Positions 18,453 through 25,903 of a stretch of 64,000 nucleotides of DNA are shown one piece after another. A program made the translations under genes and the position numbers. This DNA is from Arcobacter iocasae. GTDB lineage: Bacteria; Campylobacterota; Campylobacteria; Campylobacterales; Arcobacteraceae. The notes beneath the pieces were generated by a model. The model did no database searches. It was not told the origin of the DNA and worked only from the letters and a program-made list of their open reading frames with translations. The stretch's first letter is position 1; each line of letters begins with the position of its first letter. The DNA is taken from the NCBI RefSeq assembly GCF_042214795.1, contig NZ_CP090177.1:248001-312000 (forward strand), written 5' to 3'.

Positions 18453-18982
18453 TATTTGATAGCTTTTAAAAATATATTAAACTTATCCAACGATTTCTCT
18501 TTTTTAGACCAGTTTTCAATCTCATTTAAATCAATCTCGTTTTTTTGAGCTACCCAAATAGCTTGAGATAAACTTTGTTCATCTTTCCAGTGATAATATG
18601 CTGCTAATCTATCTTTAATACAATCAGTTGCACTTAGAAGTTTCAAAGTTCCATATTTTGTTGCTATTTCTTCTATCTTTTTTACTGGTGCATCTCCAAC
18701 TCCAAGTGGTCCAGATGGAAATTCAATAAAAAAAGGAGTTCCTTCATATATAAAATATTTACCCTCTTCCTTAAATCCCAACTCTTCCATTACAGCTTTT
18801 ATCTTAAAAAAAGTATCATTGTATCTATTTATCAAGTCTATATCATAAGAAGTATAATCACCTCTACTATATATCTCCACACAAGAGCCACCTGATAAAA
18901 CTACTTCAATATTCTTTTCTTCTAGTTTTGTACAAATATAACTTGCCAATTCAGGCATAGACATATTTTTTATATCAATCAT
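18452..18982 (-). CDS. Nucleotidyltransferase-fold protein, AbiEii/MNT-like
   Basis: 176 residues. The segment VLSGGSCVEIYS followed ~13 residues later by SYDIDLI is the GGS...DxD signature of the polymerase-beta nucleotidyltransferase superfamily. The first Asp pair binds metal. Members of this group serve as toxins (AbiEii type) or as AMP-transferring antitoxins. It is co-transcribed with a winged-helix gene whose stop overlaps its start by 4 bp, a common toxin-regulator arrangement. It lies at the edge of an accessory island. The biological role is inferred. Confidence 0.7.
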   Translation of the reverse strand: MIDIKNMSMPELASYICTKLEEKNIEVVLSGGSCVEIYSRGDYTSYDIDLINRYNDTFFKIKAVMEELGFKEEGKYFIYEGTPFFIEFPSGPLGVGDAPVKKIEEIATKYGTLKLLSATDCIKDRLAAYYHWKDEQSLSQAIWVAQKNEIDLNEIENWSKKEKSLDKFNIFLKAIK

Positions 18983-19308
18983 AATGGCTTACCTTGTCTT
19001 CGAGGTCTTTTTCTTATCATTATTAAAGACTCTTTTAATTCAGGTTTATAAAACTCCCTAGCTTTCAAAAGTAAATTTGTAAGTTCTTCTAAAAAAGCAT
19101 ATCTAGGATTGAAACTATAAACAACTGTTTTCCCAACTTTTTGACTAACTAACACCCCACCAAACTCCAATCTTTCAAGTTGTTTTTGAACAGGGTCTAA
19201 ACCGATTTTATAAAACTCTTTTATTTGGGTCGCATAACCTGACTCATTAACTAAAATAAACTGCAAAACTTGCTCTCTACATTTACTTCCCAATATTGCT
19301 TCTAACAT
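18979..19308 (-). CDS. Winged helix-turn-helix regulator paired with nucleotidyltransferase
   Basis: A 109-residue DNA-binding protein. After LGSKCREQVLQFIL comes an ArsR/MarR-like winged helix: ATQIKEFYKIGLDPVQKQLE is the recognition helix region, and GGVLVSQKVGKTVVYSFN is the wing. I prefer the ATG at 19308, behind AAGGAA; an upstream in-frame ATG at 19344 would add a 12-residue basic leader. It probably regulates itself and the downstream nucleotidyltransferase. Its promoter would lie in the AT-rich DNA around 19320-19400. Confidence 0.7.
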   Translation of the reverse strand: MLEAILGSKCREQVLQFILVNESGYATQIKEFYKIGLDPVQKQLERLEFGGVLVSQKVGKTVVYSFNPRYAFLEELTNLLLKAREFYKPELKESLIMIRKRPRRQGKPL

Positions 19309-19510
19309 ACTATTCCTTAACCTATATAATAGTTTACATAACATATATTATATGTTAATATGATTATTTTGTCAATATTAAATAAAATCTATTTATTTTT
19401 AATTAAGTATCCTCGTATCTGCATGATATAATAAAATCTAGAGTTCATTAAAGCTTATTATTTTAATAAATGTGAAAACTTGTGTCCTGATTCTTTTTTC
19501 AGAAAAGATG

Positions 19511-19618
19511 TCAGAGGTATAATCCTCTTCCACCTTTCGCACTACTTATCGAACCTATATTTTTAACATTATAAGAAGTATCATCATTAAGTCCATAGTT
19601 AAAGCCATCATCAAAAAA
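19511..19618 (-). pseudogene. Possible 3' remnant of a coding sequence cut by the small mobile element
   Basis: A 35-codon open stretch without a start ends at TGA. It reads DDGFNYGLNDDTSYNV and continues to SSAKGGRGLYL, and looks protein-like. It abuts the inverted end of the 178-bp element at 19621. By position it could be the tail of another RHS-type toxin module. The family is not recognisable, so this is weak. The rest of 19309-19620 shows no other gene. Confidence 0.25.
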
Positions 19619-19620
19619 AA

Positions 19621-19798
19621 AGGGGTCAGGTGATAACGATAACTTAATCAAATATTTCTCCTAATTATCTTATTGACTGCCAGCTGAGATATACTGATTA
19701 TTTTAGCAATTAAATACTATGAATACCCTTGTTCATATGCTTCTAATATATATTTATTTCTTGTTTGATTATTTTGTTATCGTTATTACCTGACACCT
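19621..19798. mobile_element. 178-bp MITE-like deletion derivative of the REP-type transposase element
   Basis: Begins with AGGGGTCAGGTGATAACGAT (+AAC) and ends with the near-complement of the same 23 bp (GTTATCGTTATTACCTGACA, then CCT). Bases 19621-19767 align without gaps to 21307-21453 of the full element, with about 13 differences by eye, and cover the transposase 3' end. The alignment then jumps straight to the opposite terminus, so about 0.74 kb of the middle is missing. It is a non-autonomous copy presumably moved by the transposase at 21334-22101. Confidence 0.8.
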
Positions 19799-19838
19799 AT
19801 ATCTTAGTCTGATAATTAAGTATCCTGTCCCCGGAATT

Positions 19839-20495
19839 TTATCTAATACTTGTAACTCTTACAGATAATTTCAAATTTTTATTTTCTAAGTCTGCAATAG
19901 GTTCTAAGACAGTAACTTTTAAAGTCATATTTTTATAATATTTATATTCCATAGGTATATTAAACATCATTAAGACAATGAACTCAAAGTACTTCATATC
20001 ACTTGCATAGGCTCCTCCCCCAGTTGATTGAGTTATTTCAGTTTTTATTAACTTATCATTTGAATAAAAGTCAAATTGTATTTTTCCATTTAATTTGTAT
20101 TTTTCACTTTTATTATATCTTCCAGTTGGTATTTTATGAGTTTCATCAAGCAAATCTATCTCATATCTATCTATAAAGTTATAGTTGAGTTTGAATGTCT
20201 TAGAGTATCCTTTTTTATAAAAGTTAAAATCATCATATATAATTGGCTTATAAAGTTCTTCTGCAGGTGTAAATACAAAATGTTTGATACTTAAAAAAGG
20301 CTCAGCCATTATGATAAATATCCATTGATTCAAAATAAAGAAAATAATAATTATTACACTTGCTACTTTCACAATAATATGGTATTTTTTAATGTAATCC
20401 TGAATTTTTAAATAAATAAATAATTTCTTTATCAAAAAAATAAAACTAATAAGAATAACTAAAAACAACAGAAGATATATACTTAATTGAATCAT
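19839..20495 (-). CDS. Hypothetical membrane protein, candidate immunity to the RHS toxin
   Basis: 218 residues with no recognised family. Two strongly hydrophobic helices occupy residues ~3-25 and ~42-66, followed by a ~150-residue charged, probably periplasmic domain. It starts 8 bp after the stop of the RHS C-terminal fragment on the same strand. That is the usual place for the cognate immunity gene of a polymorphic toxin. The membrane location would suit protection against a toxin acting in the envelope. The immunity role is inferred from position only. Confidence 0.6.
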   Translation of the reverse strand: MIQLSIYLLLFLVILISFIFLIKKLFIYLKIQDYIKKYHIIVKVASVIIIIFFILNQWIFIIMAEPFLSIKHFVFTPAEELYKPIIYDDFNFYKKGYSKTFKLNYNFIDRYEIDLLDETHKIPTGRYNKSEKYKLNGKIQFDFYSNDKLIKTEITQSTGGGAYASDMKYFEFIVLMMFNIPMEYKYYKNMTLKVTVLEPIADLENKNLKLSVRVTSIR

Positions 20496-20503
20496 AATAT
20501 CAC

Positions 20504-21298
20504 CTAATATACATTTATTATTTGATTATAGTTATTTACGCATCTATCAATAAAGTCTTGACAGTTATTTTGCACATCAGTATTATCCAATGGATTATCA
20601 ATCAAATCATATGTACCTATTTTTGTTACTTCTACGGCTTGTTGCATAGCATTACCTTCATATATAGTTTCTTTTAATGTATATTCACTATTAGTATGAC
20701 CTTCATCTTGGCGAACTTTATTATTCCCAAAAAAACCTTCATTTGTACCATCACTATAGGTAATTTGTTCATGTGCAATCATTGTATTTAAAGTTTCATC
20801 TGTACTATTTCCAATTATGGGAATATTAATTCCCAAAGGATTAAGAGGTCTGTATCCAGTTTGTGCGGTTAATCTGTTTTGATCATTTGAATCGATAGTA
20901 AATGAATAATCTTTACCATTAATATTTCCACTATAATCATTATTTTCTTTCATTCTGTACCCACCATCTGATTGATAAGAGTATATTGTACTTTCATTTT
21001 TTCCAAATCCACCACCATTATCATAATTTACTGAATAATCATCTGTTCTTCCACTTATACTATAACTTACATATCCGCCATCAAATCTTTGTACTGCCGT
21101 CGTCCCAAACGCATCCAAATACTTCAATGGATTATTCTTAACATAAGCATACAGATTCATACCATCTATATAACCCTTAGGGTCTTTTGATATAAATTTT
21201 CCTAAGTTAGGACTGTACATTCTGTTTCTATAATAATACAATCCAGACTCACTATCAAATCTTCTTCCTGTAAAAGTAATAGTATTATTTACATTTGA
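20504..21298 (-). pseudogene. Orphan RHS C-terminal module: core end plus predicted papain-like toxin domain
   Basis: The frame has no proper start and is open to 21298, next to the transposase element. It begins with ITFTGRRFDSESGLYYYRNR, then MYSPNLGKFISKDP and LYAYVKNNPLKYLDAFG, the conserved end of the RHS repeat-associated core. About 200 residues follow as a variable toxin domain. This domain contains IAHEQITYSDGT (His157, counting from a TTG at 21241) and, ~70 residues later, NNCQDFIDRC (Cys227). This His-then-Cys order fits a circularly permuted NlpC/LRAT-type papain fold. The large RHS shell gene is absent upstream. Confidence 0.75.
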
Positions 21299-21306
21299 TT
21301 AAATAA

Positions 21307-22221
21307 AGGGGTCAGGTGATAATGATAACTTTATCAACTGTTTCTCCTAATTATCTTATTAACTGCTGGCTGTGATATACTGATTATTTTAGCAATTACA
21401 TACTGTGAATACCCTTGTTTATATGCCTCTAATATATGTTTATTTCTTGTTTGCTTATCCGTAACTTTATGAAAGAGTTTTTTTAGTTTTTCTTCATCTG
21501 TTTTTTTCTCAATATCTGGTGCATCTACTAAACTTGAAGCTTTTAGTAATTCTTTTAAGTCTGCACTATCTACCTCTAAAGTAAAAAAATCTTTTATCTC
21601 TTTAATATTTCTCCCATATGTTTTTACTATCCATGAATTTTGCAAATATATGGGAACTTTTTCTTCATTAAAAAAATAATAACTAGAACTATAAGGATAA
21701 TATTCTATTTTGTCAACAATTTTTGCTTTTAATGGGTTTTGTTCAATATATCTCATTAAGATATAAAGATAAGCTTCATTTGCCACATACCATGATTTAA
21801 ATCTTCCTTGCCACAAGTGCCCACTTCTTTTATATTTTTTATTAAAATATATTGCGTATGTAGCATTTAAATATCTCATAAATTTTGAAAGATTTCCTTC
21901 TTTTAATTCTATTAGTAGGTGGTAATGATTACTCATTAGGCAGTAGTTATGCAAAGTTATATTAAACTTTTCACAGCCATCAGATAATAAGGTTAGAAAA
22001 TATTCAAAGTCATCTTTATCATAAAAAACAACTCTTCTTTCTACTCCTCTATTTACAATATGATAATATCCAGCTATTTCTATTCTAGGTCTTCTTGCCA
22101 TAGTCACGCCTCTTACAGTAAGATAAAAGTATTTTAACCTAGATATCTTTTTATAATTAAATTAATTACATTTTGCAATCTTATTTATGAATCATTTGGT
22201 TATCGTTATCACCTGACCCCT
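21307..22221 (-). mobile_element. REP-type Y1/HUH transposase element with 23-bp inverted ends
   Basis: A ~915-bp unit bounded by AGGGGTCAGGTGATAATGAT (+AAC) at 21307-21329 and, inverted at 22199-22221, the same 23 bp with one difference. It encodes a single Y1-family transposase. The left end touches the open frame of the RHS fragment, suggesting insertion into or at the edge of that gene. A deleted copy lies at 19621-19798. I see no obvious target duplication by eye. Confidence 0.82.
21334..22101 (-). CDS. REP-associated tyrosine transposase (Y1/HUH family)
   Basis: A 255-residue transposase. N-terminal RPRIEIAGYYHIVNRGVERR is typical of this family. NYCLMSNHYHLLIEL holds the HUH metal motif (His-Tyr-His). 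The segment YKRSGHLWQGRFKSWYV and MRYIEQNPLKAKIV follow, with the nucleophilic Tyr expected in this region. The C-terminus has a helix-turn-helix-like segment (SQYVIAKIISISQPAVNKI). The ATG at 22101 follows AAGAGG, and an in-frame GTG at 22107 is less likely. The protein appears intact and probably nicks single-stranded hairpin ends. Confidence 0.88.
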   Translation of the reverse strand: MARRPRIEIAGYYHIVNRGVERRVVFYDKDDFEYFLTLLSDGCEKFNITLHNYCLMSNHYHLLIELKEGNLSKFMRYLNATYAIYFNKKYKRSGHLWQGRFKSWYVANEAYLYILMRYIEQNPLKAKIVDKIEYYPYSSSYYFFNEEKVPIYLQNSWIVKTYGRNIKEIKDFFTLEVDSADLKELLKASSLVDAPDIEKKTDEEKLKKLFHKVTDKQTRNKHILEAYKQGYSQYVIAKIISISQPAVNKIIRRNS

Positions 22222-22309
22222 AATTTTCTTCCATCCACATAGTCATTAACACTATTATGCAAACTTGAAGCACCTGCTTAACTTCACTATAAAAAAAGAA
22301 AAACAAATA

Positions 22310-22891
22310 TTAATGCATAAAAAACTTTCCATATATTTCAAAAATGACTCTAGGAATCATAACTCCAATTATATATGATATACACATTGAAACAATTGAT
22401 ATGCCTAATTTTGTATGCATAAGTATAAAATCAATAAAAGATTCTTCATTATCATATATATTAAAAAATATTGAGAAAATAAAAATATCTAAAAATATCA
22501 GTATAAATAATAATTGGGAAAATATGTTTCTATTATTAAGACTATGCCCATTATTATAAATATCAATACTAAAATACTTAGAGTCTTTTTGTCCAAGTTT
22601 TGAGGTATAAAAAATCCTATATAAGGTTATTATAGAAATACAAAAACAAATCAATCCAATAATAAAACCAAACATAATTTGAAATATACTAAAATATTCC
22701 AAGTTCATAGTACTACTTCTATTTGAAAATTGTATAATACCATCAAAAAATATAGCAAAAGAATTAATAAAAGATACTAATTCTTTATGTTGAGTAATAT
22801 CTGATTCATTAATCAAAAACATAGGAATACAAACTACTAATATCAAGTATTTATTTATACTTAATATTTTATCATCAATCATTTTTTGCAT
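22310..22891 (-). CDS. Hypothetical four-helix membrane protein
   Basis: 193 residues, not recognised. Hydrophobic segments lie near residues 14-26, 70-92, 125-145 and 160-182, with short polar links and the start ATG behind AAGGTGA. It lies between the transposase element and the next housekeeping gene. In an island with RHS remnants it could be an orphan immunity protein whose toxin was lost. No motif supports this directly. The bases between 22222 and 22309 hold no gene. Confidence 0.5.
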   Translation of the reverse strand: MQKMIDDKILSINKYLILVVCIPMFLINESDITQHKELVSFINSFAIFFDGIIQFSNRSSTMNLEYFSIFQIMFGFIIGLICFCISIITLYRIFYTSKLGQKDSKYFSIDIYNNGHSLNNRNIFSQLLFILIFLDIFIFSIFFNIYDNEESFIDFILMHTKLGISIVSMCISYIIGVMIPRVIFEIYGKFFMH

Positions 22892-22960
22892 TAATTCACC
22901 TTATTTAAAAACTTCACAATATGCATGTAACAAAAAATCAATTCATCTCAAATATCACAT

Positions 22961-23150
22961 AAAACTCAGATTTTTATTCAAATCAAAGCAGACAAGATAT
23001 TAATAAAGAAGCATACAATAGTAAGGAAGTAGGAGAAAACTTATGCCCAAAGGCATAAGGAAATTTCGCGCGTGCAATTAATATTGCAGTCGAACGCAGA
23101 AATGTGCAAGTATGGATTCCACTTCGTTACATGGATAAAAGCTGAGTTTT
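22961..23150. other. Hairpin-rich intergenic segment between 9-bp inverted repeats
   Basis: Bounded by AAAACTCAG at 22961 and CTGAGTTTT ending at 23150. Inside lie CTTATGCC-CAAA-GGCATAAG (8-bp perfect stem), TGCAAT-TAAT-ATTGCA, and an outer pairing of ATTTCGCG with CGCAGAAAT. CG-containing words (CGCGCG, TCGAACGC) stand out from the AT-rich surroundings. It could be a structured RNA or a small mobile element. I recognise no known RNA family. Confidence 0.4.
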
Positions 23151-23692
23151 TACTTTATGTATGTTCTGTAGATATTAATTTTATCTTCTAATCTTTTTGA
23201 TAAGAATGGATTCGCATTTTTCAAACAGCTCAAAATAAACTTCGATTCTTGAAAATAGTTATATATTTTCTCATTATCCCAAGATTCTGGTGGTTTTTGT
23301 AAGTTTGTGATTCTATCTGCTAATTTTACACATTGTACTGCGTAGCTTTGGGTTAGTAATCTATTTATATTTTCAGCCATTTGTTGTTTTTTAGACTCTA
23401 TTGTTGGATCTTTTGTCAAGGCTTCAACGCCACTTGCAATTTCATCTCCAAACTCTTCTATTAGTTCACTAATAGTTGCATTTGTATCTTCTAATACATC
23501 ATGTAATAGAGCAACTTGTATTGCAAAATCTGCATCTTCAAGTTTTACATTACCTTGTTCACAGGCATGCATCATCTCCATAGCAACTGATGCTAGATGG
23601 GTAATATAAGGTAAGCCTTTGGGAGTTTTTTGTTCTCCATGTGCCTTTGCTGCAAAGTTTAGAGCTTTTAGGTATTTTTCTTGTGAAAACAT
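23150..23692 (-). CDS. HD-domain phosphohydrolase, small alarmone hydrolase-like
   Basis: A 180-residue protein with HLASVAMEMMH, ALLHDVLEDT and VKLADRITNL, the H...HD...D metal pattern of the SpoT/MESH1 hydrolase domain. That domain removes pyrophosphate from (p)ppGpp. There is no synthetase or regulatory domain, so it is a stand-alone hydrolase. The ATG overlaps the exonuclease stop (TGATG) behind AAGGAAG, and I drop the TTG one codon earlier. Substrate identity is inferred; other nucleotide HD enzymes are possible. Confidence 0.8.
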   Translation of the reverse strand: MFSQEKYLKALNFAAKAHGEQKTPKGLPYITHLASVAMEMMHACEQGNVKLEDADFAIQVALLHDVLEDTNATISELIEEFGDEIASGVEALTKDPTIESKKQQMAENINRLLTQSYAVQCVKLADRITNLQKPPESWDNEKIYNYFQESKFILSCLKNANPFLSKRLEDKINIYRTYIK

Positions 23693-24540
23693 CAATCTTC
23701 CTTTTCTGTTTTATTTTGTCTGTTTTGTCTATTTTGTTTTGCTTGGTTGTTTTTATTATTTATTATATTATCAGATTTTGAAAAAGCTATCAAATCTTCA
23801 GCTGTTAGAATTTTCTCTGGCAATTTTGAAAGTGATTCTTTTAAGATATAAGTTGTGCTTAGAGCATCACTATAGGCTCTATGTTGAGTATCTATATCTA
23901 TATGTAATAAATCTTTTAAAAAGTCTAAACCATATCTTTGAGCTTCTATTGTTCTCTTTGACAAATCAATAGTACAAAGCTTTCTATTATGTAATTCACC
24001 TAAGTTATACTTTTTAAATGATTCTGAAATAAATCTATAATCAAACTTGATATCATGGGCAACAAAAACATCATCTTCTAAAAATATCTTAAACTCTTCA
24101 AGTACAGTTTTTAATACTGGTGCATCTTTTAACATACTAGGAGTTATATTTGTCACTTCTTGGATATAAGGAGGTACATCTTTTGCGTAAACTAGAGATT
24201 CATAACTATCTATTATCTCACCATTTTTAAGTTTTACTGCACCTATTTCTATGACTTGCCCTTTGTTTACATTGCTTCCATTTGTTTCAATGTCTACGAT
24301 ACAAAAAACTTGGTCTTTTATTTGATTTTCTTTTGTTTTTAAAAGTACTTTTTCATCAATAATATCTAGTGGAAAACCATTTGATAAAAGAAGTTCTAGT
24401 TCTAAATTGGCATCAGCAAAAAAAGTATTTTTCATGGACTCAATTAGCTTTAATAATTCATCTAAACTATTTAGTCCTTTTTTAATTCTTGATGCGATTA
24501 TATCACTGTTTGAAGGTAGAGTTTGTTTTTTAGATTTCAT
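23692..24540 (-). CDS. DnaQ-like DEDDh 3'-5' exonuclease
   Basis: A 282-residue protein. An N-terminal ~75-residue helical part (absent from minimal DnaQ) precedes the exonuclease domain: FCIVDIETNG (Exo I, Asp/Glu), FVAHDIKFDYRF (Exo II) and HRAYSDALST (Exo III with His and Asp). It may proofread DNA polymerase III or act in repair. The last ~25 residues are unusually Asn-, Gln- and Lys-rich (NNKNNQAKQNRQNRQNK) from a short DNA repeat. It overlaps trpF by 11 bp. Confidence 0.85.
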   Translation of the reverse strand: MKSKKQTLPSNSDIIASRIKKGLNSLDELLKLIESMKNTFFADANLELELLLSNGFPLDIIDEKVLLKTKENQIKDQVFCIVDIETNGSNVNKGQVIEIGAVKLKNGEIIDSYESLVYAKDVPPYIQEVTNITPSMLKDAPVLKTVLEEFKIFLEDDVFVAHDIKFDYRFISESFKKYNLGELHNRKLCTIDLSKRTIEAQRYGLDFLKDLLHIDIDTQHRAYSDALSTTYILKESLSKLPEKILTAEDLIAFSKSDNIINNKNNQAKQNRQNRQNKTEKED

Positions 24541-25120
24541 GGGCTACTTTTACAAAGTCAATCATTTTTTGATTATCTTTTTTCCCTTTGCTTTGTTCTA
24601 CTCCACTACTAACATCTACTCCATAAAAGCCAAAACCTTCTAGCTCTTTTAGATTTTCAGCTTTTAATCCACCTGCAAGTATTATTTTAGAACAATCAAG
24701 TTCTTTAAACCAATCAAGGGCTATTCTTTTACCCTCTCCTCCAAAACCTGGAACAAAGGCATCTACTAACTTGAAATTATCTTCTAAGTCTTCTAAGTCT
24801 TCTTTTGATTCTATTCTTTCAACTTTTATGTATGTTACTTCAAGGTTATCAAACTCTGTGGTATCTTCATCATCTATTATTTGTGCCAATTGCATATGTG
24901 CAACTTTACAGATGTCATTTATATGTTTTGATGATTCATTTACAAAAAGTCCTACTGTTTGCACAAAAGGAGGAAGTTGCTCAACTATTTTTTTAGCATC
25001 AATTGGTCTTATGTATCTAGGACTTGGCTCATAAAATACAAATCCTAAAGCATCAGCTCCTGCATTTATCGCATCAAGGGCATCTTCTAGATTAGTTATA
25101 CCGCAAATTTTAACTTTCAT
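24530..25120 (-). CDS. trpF: Phosphoribosylanthranilate isomerase
   Basis: A 196-residue TIM barrel of tryptophan synthesis. It starts KVKICGITNLEDAL, with the catalytic Cys in KICG, and has ALGFVFYEPSPRYI, VGLFVN, LAGGLKAENL and GVDVSSGVE, the phosphate-binding end. The acid residue is in the VDAFVPGFGG region. It follows rpe by 1 bp and is far from trpC in this window, showing a scattered trp pathway. Confidence 0.95.
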   Translation of the reverse strand: MKVKICGITNLEDALDAINAGADALGFVFYEPSPRYIRPIDAKKIVEQLPPFVQTVGLFVNESSKHINDICKVAHMQLAQIIDDEDTTEFDNLEVTYIKVERIESKEDLEDLEDNFKLVDAFVPGFGGEGKRIALDWFKELDCSKIILAGGLKAENLKELEGFGFYGVDVSSGVEQSKGKKDNQKMIDFVKVAHEI

Positions 25121-25121
25121 A

Positions 25122-25763
25122 TTACACCTGAAGAGATTTTATTGCTTTTGAGTAATCATCCTGTGAAAATACAAAAGAACCAGCTACAACAACATCAACT
25201 CCAGCAGCTTTTAATTCATGGATGTTTTTATCATTTACTCCACCATCTACTTCAATTAGACAGTTTGGATTTCTTTTATTTATAAGCTCTTTTAGTTTTT
25301 TACTCTTTTCAACAACACTTGTAATAAACTTTTGTCCACCAAATCCTGGATTAACAGACATCAATAAAACCATATCTAAATCTTCCAACAGATACTCTAT
25401 TGACTCAGGAGTCGAGTGTGGGTTTAGTACGATTGCTGGTTTTATTCCATAGTCTCTTATTTTTTGTATAAGTCTATGTGGGTGTTTTTCACTTTCTATG
25501 TGAAATGAGATATATTCAGGTTTAAGTGGAGCAAATAAATCCACAAAAAATGTATTATTTTCTACCATCAAATGTACATCAAGTGGTTTTGTAGCAATCT
25601 TTGCAACAGGAGTTACAACAACTGGTCCTAAAGTCATATTTGGTACAAAATGACCATCCATAACATCCACATGAATCAAATCACAACCACCATCACAGAT
25701 TGCAGTAATCTCTTCATTTAATTTACCAAAATCAGCTGATAGTATCGAGGGGGCAACTAACAT
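25122..25763 (-). CDS. rpe: Ribulose-phosphate 3-epimerase
   Basis: Interconverts ribulose 5-phosphate and xylulose 5-phosphate in the pentose phosphate pathway. 213 residues. It starts APSILSADFGKL, followed by HVDVMDGHFVPNMT, LDVHLMVEN, NPGFGGQKF and VDGGVNDKN, with the metal-binding His and Asp residues in place. The ATG follows AAAAGG. It is the first gene of the operon leading to trpF, the exonuclease and the HD protein. Confidence 0.96.
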   Translation of the reverse strand: MLVAPSILSADFGKLNEEITAICDGGCDLIHVDVMDGHFVPNMTLGPVVVTPVAKIATKPLDVHLMVENNTFFVDLFAPLKPEYISFHIESEKHPHRLIQKIRDYGIKPAIVLNPHSTPESIEYLLEDLDMVLLMSVNPGFGGQKFITSVVEKSKKLKELINKRNPNCLIEVDGGVNDKNIHELKAAGVDVVVAGSFVFSQDDYSKAIKSLQV

Positions 25764-25903
25764 AAAAATACCTTTTTCTTTAATTGTGGCGATTATATCA
25801 TTTTTTTTAAAAATATAAAATAAGTGCTTTACAAATATAGTGCATAATTTTCTAATAATATTTTAGATAGTATAAAAGTCATAAAAAGGATTTATTAAAT
25901 AAG

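Noticed and set aside
22222..22300. Short frame reading AGASSLHNSVNDYVDGRK next to the right end of the transposase element
   Set aside because: Only ~22 codons after a stop and running into the element end. It may be another toxin tail, but it is too short to support.
22970..23060. Frame on the + strand reading DINKEAYNSKEVGENL
   Set aside because: No start codon, and it passes into the hairpin CTTATGCC/GGCATAAG; a structured non-coding element explains the region better.
23080..23100. GCAGTCGAACGCAG resembles the 16S rRNA GTCGAACG word
   Set aside because: Only eight bases match and the surrounding rRNA sequence is absent.
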